Assembly: GCA_011503125.2 (NCBI GenBank)
Contig: WWBZ02000033.1
Span: 2,914,001-2,978,000 of the forward strand
Source of the DNA: Botryosphaeria dothidea
Lineage: Eukaryota; Ascomycota; Dothideomycetes; Botryosphaeriales; Botryosphaeriaceae
DNA length: 64,000 bases
Direction: 5' to 3'
Shown here: piece after piece, positions 57,201 to 64,000 of the stretch
Layout: the number at the start of each line of letters is the position of its first letter
Numbering within the stretch: the first letter of the stretch is position 1
The notes under the pieces: generated by a model
Database searches by the model: none
What the model was told of the DNA's origin: nothing
The model's input: only the letters and a program-made list of their open reading frames with translations
Made by a program: the position numbers and the translations under genes

Positions 57201-58664
57201 TCGCCCAGTGTCAAGTACTGAAGGTTCAGCTTAGGAATTGCCAGTGGCCTCGAGCCATCATACGTCTCGTTGCGCAGGAACGTATCCTCGTATAGCGTGC
57301 GCTCTGTAGGGAGAAAAGTCATTTCCCTAACCGAATCCTGGAACGTTGGCTTCTCTTCGTGCGCAAAAACAATGAGCTCCGTGAAGAAAGACCGGTCCTG
57401 AACCACCAGCGACGTTTTGGGATATTCCGTCCGATAACTCAATAACTTGCACAACTCGACCAGTTCCTCTTCTGTCAGCGCCTCCAAATGAGCTTCAAGA
57501 TCCGTCCGTAGAGATAGAGAGCCATAATTGGAAAGAGCTAGAATGGTCAGTTTGGAGGGGAAGTGCTTGATTGCGGTCCGTTGGAGCTTCGCCAGTTTTG
57601 CGCAATGGGCCTGGTGGTGTTCAACGGGCGACTGCTGCTGGCCAATCTGATCATCTATAGGGAAGAACATGAAGTGTCTCAGCAGAACACACAAGTCCCG
57701 GAAAAGGCCGTTATCGTCATCGGCATACATCGGAGAGAGTTGGATGGCAGGCAGAAGGTTCAAATCCTGGAGAAGGGAGTTTACGTAACGGCGGGTAGGC
57801 AACTGGCTCTCTAAATCCGTGAGGAACTCGATGAAGCGCTCGCAGTAGCGCATGTTTTCCGAATTGCGCACTTGGGAGGGGTCGTAGATCCTGTTCAGGA
57901 AATCCAGAAGAAGGGTATAGAGCCATGCGCGTTCGAAGCGCAGCTTGGTCTTGACCTCATCATCTCCAGCATCGTATTTTTTCCCAGATGACCTCCATGC
58001 TTTGCGCAGCATAACATTCTTCTCGAGCCTCTCCTCCCGCGCAGCTTCACTATGCACGTTTTGCCATATGGCTATCGAAACCAACGGCGCGCATTCCTTG
58101 CGGACCAGGCCACTGTCCAGGGACTGGAAGGCTCCAATAACAAAGGAAATCAGGTGGGTCCGGATCTTGGAGGGGAGGGTGGAGTCGATGGCCATGGACA
58201 GGATGCGGCGGAAGAAGGAGGAAAATTCGGAAGGCTTGCTTGCGAAATGTTCTGTAGCACAGTCAGCAAGAATGCATGTGGTCTCTAATGGCTCTATAGT
58301 CACCCCAAGAAGCCAGGTGTTCCCTGCGCTTGACGTTGACAAGCAATGTCAGCAGCAGAACATGGTGGTTGGACGCGTCTTCGGTGTAGCCCGGCCAGAG
58401 GTACTTCTCGAGAAGCTGCAGGTTCTCCAGAATCAGCAACGAGGGGTAAGGGAAATCGTCCCTTTCCAAGCTATCCCACAGCTCGTCCTTGACGACCTGC
58501 GGGCGGACCTTGGGCGGCTTGGAGCTGTCGAGCCAGTGCTTGCGCGCGACTTGGGCATAGTGGTTCTCGCCGTTCAGGTCGGCAACGGTCGGGCGCGCGT
58601 GGGTGACGGGGACGATGGAGCCATTGCGCGACCGGCTCTGGGTGTCGAGCTCCATGGTGGCCAT
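54227..58664 (-). CDS. cwf11: intron-binding SF1 helicase Cwf11 / Aquarius homologue (spliceosome)
   Basis: Three exons on the minus strand: 58664-58304, 58251-54757 and 54687-54227, for 1438 aa. The N-terminal half is an ARM-like helical region starting HYAQVARKHWLDSSKPPKVR. The middle has the beta-barrel part of Aquarius (GDFLWRSFILHRCEAFYEIR). The SF1 helicase has Walker A VIVGPPGTGKTDVATQ, motif II VIMEEAAQITEIENFIPLAL (in place of DEAD), LCGDHLQNSPVVQN, DKYQGEQNDYVILSLVRT and VALSRARLGLYVLG. The tail is strongly acidic. In fission yeast and man it binds the intron near the branch site within the Nineteen/XAB2-type complex. Intron 1 (GTGACT) and intron 2 (GTAAGT) both keep phase. A second ATG lies at 58655, nine bases in. 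Confidence 0.95.
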
Positions 58665-58919
58665 GGTTTTTGGCGTGTTCAGCGCAGCGGGGTGCTGGGC
58701 GTGGGCTGGGCGGGCATAGTTGTCGGCGCGCTGAGGGAGCTGTCAGAGACGCGCGCGGGTCGAGCAACAGCCCGGCGTCACCTTTTCTTGCGGCAGGCAT
58801 TGCAGCTCGCGCCCGCGGCCTTGGCGTTGGTCGATCCTCGAACTTCACCCGACATCCTCCAACGCCCGAACCCAGCTGCGACGCCAGAATAGCAGTTCCA
58901 ACCCCATCCCCAGACCACA
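58665..58919. promoter_or_regulatory. 255-bp bidirectional promoter of Cwf11 and the complex I 21 kDa gene
   Basis: The start codons face apart across 255 bp of GC-rich sequence with no obvious TATA box. Confidence 0.55.
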
Positions 58920-59702
58920 ATGGCGAACCCCGAAGTGCGGACGCGGCCTTTCGTGCCGGCCAAGCAGCTGAACGGCGACTACCCGGTGCGTACATCCTCC
59001 CTCGACGACACCCATTCAATGGGCCAATAGCGACTGACCTATTATCCAGCTCATCGACAGCGACCCGTATGCCCGCCCACTGCTCCGCCTCCGTCCCAAT
59101 TGCCCCCGCTGACAGCAGCAGCCACTTCAAGAGAGTCGTCTCCTATGCCCGTCCCTCCGACTACGCCGCCGGTGCGGCAACTGCGGCTGCTGGCCCCGCC
59201 CTGCTCACCCTCTGGGAGCGCGTTGCGCCCTCGTACGTCGGCCGCGGTGGCTTTCCCCCGATCATGCGTCTGACTGTTGGTGTTGGCGCTATCGCTGGCT
59301 TTTTGACCTTCTACAACCGCTCCACCTGTACCGCTCCCGCACCCCGTCAATGCTAGGTTCCGCTGCTAATATCTTCCTGCAGACCGCTTCTACGGTGTCA
59401 CGGAAAACAGGCGGGAGATTGAGATGGATATGAGGGAGATGGTTGACAAGGTCAAGGCTGGCAAGCCTCTGTACGGCGAGTCCCAGATGTCGGAGCATCT
59501 CCAGGGCGTTGCCGCGAGGAACTCGAGATACAGTGCCACCTTCAACCACCTGCTCCCTTGGTTCAACTTCGCCAACCACAGCCAGGTCAGTCATCAATGT
59601 ACGTTTTTTTAAGAAACCGAGTCTGACGATGCCTAGCACGGCGTCGATACCGCCAAGTATTACCAGCAGGCGGAGCGCGAGCTGGCCGCGGAGGGCAAAT
59701 GA
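58920..59702 (+). CDS. NADH:ubiquinone oxidoreductase (complex I) 21 kDa subunit
   Basis: Five exons: 58920-58985, 59050-59066 (17 nt), 59122-59327, 59383-59585 and 59637-59702, for 185 aa. It starts MANPEVRTRPFVPAKQL, then LIDSDPHFKRVVSYARPSDY, an Ala/Gly-rich hydrophobic region with two membrane-like segments (ATAAAGPALLTLWERVAP; RLTVGVGAIAGFLTFYNRS), and the C-terminal FYGVTENRREIEMDMREMVD. This is the pattern I know for the fungal 21 kDa supernumerary subunit of respiratory complex I in the mitochondrial inner membrane. All introns are GT-AG, 54-64 nt, and phases close through the micro-exon. Confidence 0.92.
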
Positions 59703-59924
59703 ACTGGCTGCCGTTTTAGTTGAAAAGAATAGCGACGGGGCATGTGACATTAAACAAGGTCTAGAGAGACTCATCGTCTCTTCTCAGCAGCATCTGCTGT
59801 ACATAGGTTTCAGGGGCGTTCCAATTCATTCGCAAGCCAAACAATTTGACGCATTCAGCTAGTGCTCCTGCGGCGCGAAAAGGTAGAAATCCTGGGACTC
59901 CACCACCTGATGCACGACAGCCAT

Positions 59925-60011
59925 CTGATGGAGGGAGTCGCAGCAGTCATCCGGACATAAATGTCGACGATATGTGTTTACACTCACGTCTCGACGACTG
60001 CTTCAACTCCC
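59925..60011 (+). repeat. diverged direct repeat, copy 1
   Basis: It shares with copy 2 the ordered blocks GGAG, TCAT-CGGA, TACACT, CGTCT, GACG and TGCTTCAACTCCC over 87 bp. The last block also resembles a tRNA B-box (GCTTCAACTCC), but I found no clear A-box. Confidence 0.45.
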
Positions 60012-60624
60012 TTGTCTCTCCCGCGTACTGTCACATTCTGGGTTTCTGTCTCTCGCGCAGCAGCAGTACGTGACTCTGTTAAGTATATGCTCAGGGTACA
60101 GCAGCAGGGAGAACCGAGGCTCCATACAAAAGCCGAACGAAGTTAATGAACGAAAGAAGAGCGGAAACGAAGCAAACTTCAGTCGGTCTTGGATCGTCTA
60201 ATGTTTTGTCATGAACGAAAGACTATCTGATGCACTCGATTCGCCCCGTAGAAGAACAGAGTGCCCTGGGCTTAGCCGATAGTGGATACATACTATGAGA
60301 ACACTTCCCTTGCCTTTACACGACCTCCGTAAAGTAATGATACAGGAGTGCAAAAGTAGTCGATCCGCACGTAAGAGCGTATATGCATACATTTAGAAGT
60401 ATCAGTTAATGCACAATGCGACTCACCCCGCATCCACTGAAGCTTCATTGCATGTCAACTGAACACTATTCTCGACGCCGATTGTGAAGAAACGCAGATC
60501 TATCATTTGGTGTCAAAGACAGCACCGTGAAACGGCCAGGGCTTTTCAGAGGGGCACTGCAGCCGACGGTTATCGCCGAAAATAATATTCCTAGAAAGAG
60601 GCTAGACAAAGGTCTGATTAAGAC

Positions 60625-60710
60625 TCTTATGTGGAGAGGAAGCATTCATTCGGATGACTTTATCCCTAAAAATGCGATACACTTGCGTCTGGACGGATGC
60701 TTCAACTCCC
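60625..60710 (+). repeat. diverged direct repeat, copy 2
   Basis: Same order of blocks as the copy 700 bp upstream, ending in the identical TGCTTCAACTCCC. By eye somewhat over half of the positions agree. Confidence 0.45.
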
Positions 60711-61211
60711 CATGCAGGTGGTTCTGTTCAAGGTTGTCGCCGCTAGCCGTGGACTTGGATCGCAAAGGGAGGGGGATCCAACAGCTCCCCCGCTAGCCGA
60801 GCCTCCACATCTACATCATTTGTCCTCCGATGAAGCGGAAATCCATCGCTGTACATGTACATTTCAAAACGTGAAAAGCAAAGGAGGCATGAGAATTGGA
60901 AATCAAAAAGTCTAGAGAGTAGTATAACGATATCCATCACAGCTCGCATGCATACGATTAGAATTAGATTACGTCGTGAATCAACCTAAGTTTCCTTCCG
61001 CCGGAGCTTCAATGCATATTATTACTACGCAGGATTTTCGCGACAATGGGACAGAATTGGCTTTTGTACGATTATTCTGGCCAACTAGGTTCTCTCTGCA
61101 CGATGGCTGGGAGGCGAAAGAGTAAAGATGGAGGAGCAAAAGAGCAAAGGCCCGGGTTAAAAACGAAAGGCACCACCACTCTATTGGTTCGAAGGCGCAT
61201 GCAAGTACGAG

Positions 61212-61369
61212 AAAAAAAAGAAATGGACGAATAGGGGATCGCTGTCATCCAAGTATTAGTACAGAGTTTCCAAGTGTTCTTATATGTACGGATCGAACTT
61301 ACAACCCTAGACCTCCCGCATTCGAGATGATTCTGCAAAGCGGGCGCTCTACCACTGAGCTATACGCCC
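61212..61369 (-). pseudogene. tRNA-Ala(TGC)-like head with broken T arm and T8 terminator
   Basis: Minus strand from 61369: GGGCGTATAGCTCAGTGG, a complete D arm and a perfect anticodon stem CCCGC/GCGGG. The loop is enlarged, TTTGCA plus about 13 nt before the last loop base, consistent with anticodon TGC and an intron. The T arm is disrupted: GGGTT is followed by GTAAGTTCGATCC (GTAAGT at 61302-61297), and no strand pairs with the acceptor. Eight T follow at 61219-61212. Confidence 0.6.
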
Positions 61370-62117
61370 TTATTGATAGCAAATCATTTGTTAATTACTA
61401 TTATCTTTTCTTACAAATGCGAGGCATCAAGAGGCGAATATCGTGTGTCCAAATGCTCTGCATGCGCACGACTCAAATGTTTATCCGTCGTTGTGATACT
61501 CACGAGTCATGCGCCAAGGCTAGCTTCTCGACCCGTGTATTGATCAGGGTCCAAGAAATGAACTGCGGTAACAACTCCAGGTCCTCGTAACAGCAAGTAC
61601 TCTTGCCATAGCAACAAGTCACGCCTATACGGTTTGGTGAAGTGTCCAAGCATCTTACGTCAAGAACGCTAGATTCGAGTCGAATCCAAAAAGTGATGCT
61701 GGCAGACAATGGACAACAAAGGACTGCGTCCGCACGGATTGGCGGGGTACCTCGATGGGAACTCGACATGTAGCATTTCTTATTCTCTTCTCTAGTATTG
61801 TTCTATTGACCGTCATAGACTAGCCAGTATCAACGTGCGGATCCGCAAAGCAGACTGGAATGCGGCAAGCATTTTCTTACCAGGCCAGAGCTACGTGAAG
61901 CTGTCTGAGCTGGGCTGGTCAAGCAAAGTGATAGCTGAATCAGCAAATAGCAAACGCCGGGTGCTTGATAGCATGCGCATGAGAAGAGATGACAGAAAGG
62001 CTGCGGTGAACCAATACGCCCCCAACCCAGATATCAACCGACCCGTTCCAAAACGCCGTGCCCGCTCAAAAATCAATGAGTGTATTATCACAGACAGATG
62101 ATTTGCTTGTCTGTCGC

Positions 62118-62939
62118 TCAAGTAGTTTCGACGCCAAGGACCCGGGTGATGAGGACATAGCCGAATAGAAAGACGGCGCCGATGAGGTACTTGTTGCGAC
62201 TCAGCCAACCCTGACCGGCCTCTCTTGCTACCTGGCCTCCCTCCACCACAGCACCCAAGCTTCCGCTGCCGACGGGGCGTCTCCGCAACGCGGCAGCCTC
62301 GGGAGCGCAGGGTCCGTGGGCGTCAGCCTGCTGAGCCTGGGGCATGCCGGTGGTCGGATCGATCTTGTTTTCCTTCATGTGGCGCCAGTTCTCAGCATCA
62401 AGTTCGGGCCATTCCTGGCGGAACTTAGCACCACCATCTCCCGCCTTGATCGCACCGGCGCCGCCAGACCTCGGACGAGTAGCAGCGGCATAGGAACCGC
62501 CGCCGGTGGAGTTCCACCAGCGGGAGCGACTGGCAAACAGGCGACGCTCAGCATCCGAAGCACGCACGCTGCCGGTGGTCATCTCCTCGCTTGTCATGAA
62601 ACTCATCAGGCCGATGAGGATTGTGCTGACCTCCCAGGCAGGGTTGAAGCTCTTGGGGTGGAAGTCGGAAATGCTGAGACACAGACGAGTCGAAGGTTGG
62701 AAGCGACCGGAGGGCGTGTGCATGCGAATGGCAGGCGGGGCGAAAGGGTAGTCGGGCGGGAACATAAGGGTGCCCCAGTACTGCCCGCCGTCGTACGGGG
62801 TGCCGGGCGGGCCAGTGAGAATGTAGTGCCATTCCAGGATGTTGTTCTCGGAGGGGTGGGCGACGATGTAGGGCGGGGGGTTCTGAGAGATGGTCTTGTA
62901 TTCGCGCGTCAAGCGCTTTGTCGCCTGAGGGGTGGCCAT
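62118..62939 (-). CDS. ubc6: ubiquitin-conjugating enzyme E2, Ubc6 type (ER tail-anchored)
   Basis: Single-exon gene of 273 aa. The UBC fold begins ATKRLTREYKTISQNPPPYI, with the E2 core GTPYDGGQYWGTLMFPPDYP and the catalytic Cys at residue 87 in TRLCLSISDFHPKSFNP. Ubc6 of yeast also uses Cys87. A hydrophilic linker leads to a C-terminal membrane anchor NKYLIGAVFLFGYVLITRVL. Ubc6 works with Doa10 and Hrd1 in ER-associated degradation, cytosolic face of the ER. The ATG at 62939 gives the expected start. An upstream open extension exists but lacks homology. Confidence 0.96.
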   Translation of the reverse strand: MATPQATKRLTREYKTISQNPPPYIVAHPSENNILEWHYILTGPPGTPYDGGQYWGTLMFPPDYPFAPPAIRMHTPSGRFQPSTRLCLSISDFHPKSFNPAWEVSTILIGLMSFMTSEEMTTGSVRASDAERRLFASRSRWWNSTGGGSYAAATRPRSGGAGAIKAGDGGAKFRQEWPELDAENWRHMKENKIDPTTGMPQAQQADAHGPCAPEAAALRRRPVGSGSLGAVVEGGQVAREAGQGWLSRNKYLIGAVFLFGYVLITRVLGVETT

Positions 62940-63476
62940 GGCGGGAGAAGCGGTGGGCGGATGGCCTTCTGCGCAATGCGTCGGTGGGGTAGGAGGGTGC
63001 GGCGGATGGGACAGAGAGCGGCGCGGGGTAGTAGAGGGTGCGGTGAAGCGGGCGGGTATGAGGAGCAGGCGGAGGAGCGGGCGTTGCTCAAAGGTGAGCA
63101 GGCGAGATGGACAGGTATGGAAGGGAAGCGACGGAGGCGGAGCGGATGATGAACGAGCAAGTCCCCCGACCCGAGCGCCAAGCCAGCTGCGACTGCCTGC
63201 GCCCAAAGAACGCACCGTCGCTGGCCCAACTTAGTGACTGGCACACGCGAGGCGGGCTCTCGGCGGACTCACAATTATTTCCGTAATATCTAATTAAACG
63301 ACGCTACGTAGCCGTAATTGATGCATACCTGACATAGCCGCTAGCCCGCCCGGCTGCTGTCCGAGCGCCAAGTCGGCGCGCGAGCTGCCGCACTGCTTGC
63401 CCTCAGCGTCACCACCATCCACGCTCGCATCACACCACAGTCCGTTTTCCCCACTGCACTGCAGCCCGCGAGCCCA
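62940..63476. promoter_or_regulatory. 537-bp bidirectional promoter of Ubc6 and Sam50
   Basis: Divergent arrangement with 537 bp between the ATGs. The Ubc6-side half is GC-rich with minus-strand open frame continuing upstream. A short A/T-rich patch lies at about 63269-63297. Confidence 0.55.
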
Positions 63477-64000
63477 ATGGCGTCGCCACAGGACGACCAT
63501 GTGCGTCTCCATCTCCCAGCTTTGCGCCGTGCCATTGCGCCTTCTGACCAACCCTGTAGGTGTTCGAGAAGCTGAGGCAAAAAGTCGACCCGGCCGAGCT
63601 TCAGCGCCGCCAGCGAGAGGTCAACGAGCGCATCGCCGCCCAGTATGAAAGGGCCGTAGCTCGCCAGGCTGAGCTCGTAAGCTCCATGCCATCTCCACGT
63701 CCCAATGCCCCTGCTGATTCGCCCAGGTCGGCAGCAACTTCACGCTGCCCGTGACCATTTCGTCCGTCCGCGTGCTCCATGCTAAGCACACTCGCCATGC
63801 CTTCCTCGAGCGCGTCTTCAGCCCGCTACTAAGCGCCAACCGCGAGGCCTCATACACGCTTGAGGATGCTCTGGCAGATATCGGTGGCGCCGTCAACAAA
63901 CTCGAGAAATTCGGTCTGTCTCTTGCGCCCCACTGCCTCGCGCTTGCTCGCTGATACCCGACCAGACATCTTCAAGTCACCCATCTCCGTCTACGTTGAC
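63477..64000 (+). CDS. Sam50/Tob55-like sorting and assembly machinery subunit, N-terminal part (runs off the window)
   Basis: Visible exons: 63477-63500, 63560-63676, 63727-63913 and 63966 to the window end. They encode MASPQDDH, VFEKLRQKVDPAELQRRQRE, VGSNFTLPVTISSVRVLHA, RHAFLERVFSPLLSANRE and DIFKSPISVYVD, in frame across three GT-AG introns. This matches my recollection of the N-terminal POTRA-containing region of fungal Sam50, the beta-barrel core of the SAM complex that inserts beta-barrel proteins into the mitochondrial outer membrane. The barrel itself lies beyond position 64000, so the assignment rests on the N-terminal region only. Confidence 0.82.

Larger units (their letters stand above)
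59703..62117. other. gene-free interval, 2.4 kb, with a diverged repeat pair and a tRNA-headed unit
   Basis: No coding gene is supported; open frames of 60-105 aa lack domains. It contains two copies of a diverged repeat (59925-60011 and 60625-60710) and the tRNA-Ala-like unit at 61212-61369. Confidence 0.5.

Noticed and set aside
57945..58892. 315-aa plus-strand open frame over the Cwf11 5' region
   Set aside because: It overlaps two Cwf11 exons and the promoter, and has no recognisable motif.

Overview
This is nuclear DNA of a filamentous ascomycete (Pezizomycotina; a Dothideomycete is my low-confidence guess). Genes are single copies on both strands. They have short GT-AG introns of about 45-75 nt with CTAAC/CTGAC-like branch sites. 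The gene set fits a filamentous ascomycete: Zn2Cys6/DUF3425 factor, siderophore MFS transporter, fungal 21 kDa complex I subunit, Cwf11, Prp4 kinase, dsk1-type SRPK, GH17 glucanase and a thaumatin-like secreted protein. There is no rDNA, CRISPR, transposase or reverse transcriptase.

Layout. 0.6-7.5 kb: an 80-aa hydrophilic protein, a GH17 glucanase, a PAQR/hemolysin-III receptor, a CSN8/PSMD8/eIF3K-domain protein and a RING protein. 7.5-11.1 kb: gene-free apart from tRNA-Arg(CCG). 11.1-13.7 kb: Prp4 kinase. 13.7-18.1 kb: gene-free. 18.1-20 kb: C6 transcription factor. 20-23.1 kb: gene-free. 23.1-31 kb: PEX14, then a siderophore transporter convergent with a ferric reductase. 31.6-43 kb: universal stress protein, zuotin, GRIP golgin and SRPK. 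44.2-45.2 kb: thaumatin-like secreted protein. 48-64 kb: fructose-bisphosphate aldolase, mitochondrial bL9, Ubp16-like deubiquitinase, Cwf11/Aquarius, complex I 21 kDa subunit, Ubc6 and the start of Sam50.

How the genes relate. The transporter and reductase form an iron-uptake pair, and the promoter region shared by the transporter and PEX14 carries two perfect ATCWGATAA motifs, the site known for SreA/SRE-type iron repressors. Several housekeeping genes sit head to head on 250-540 bp promoters: zuotin/golgin, bL9m/Ubp16, Cwf11/complex I and Ubc6/Sam50. Prp4, SRPK and Cwf11 all act in splicing but are far apart.

The most unusual content is in the gene-poor gaps. Two diverged repeats at 27.7-28.6 kb carry RNA polymerase III A- and B-box-like motifs at matching spacing and end in T-runs on the minus strand. 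Two other units, at 46.5 and 61.3 kb, begin as a tRNA but break in the T arm at a GTAAGT motif and end in T-runs 158-177 bp downstream. They may be undescribed SINE-like elements or tRNA-derived noncoding RNAs. Unusual splicing also appears: a 7-nt micro-exon next to a GC-AG intron in PEX14, a 17-nt micro-exon in the complex I gene, and an apparent GA-AG intron in the CSN8-domain gene.

Exon boundaries were placed by eye from reading frame, splice consensus and remembered family conservation. No alignment or database search was run.
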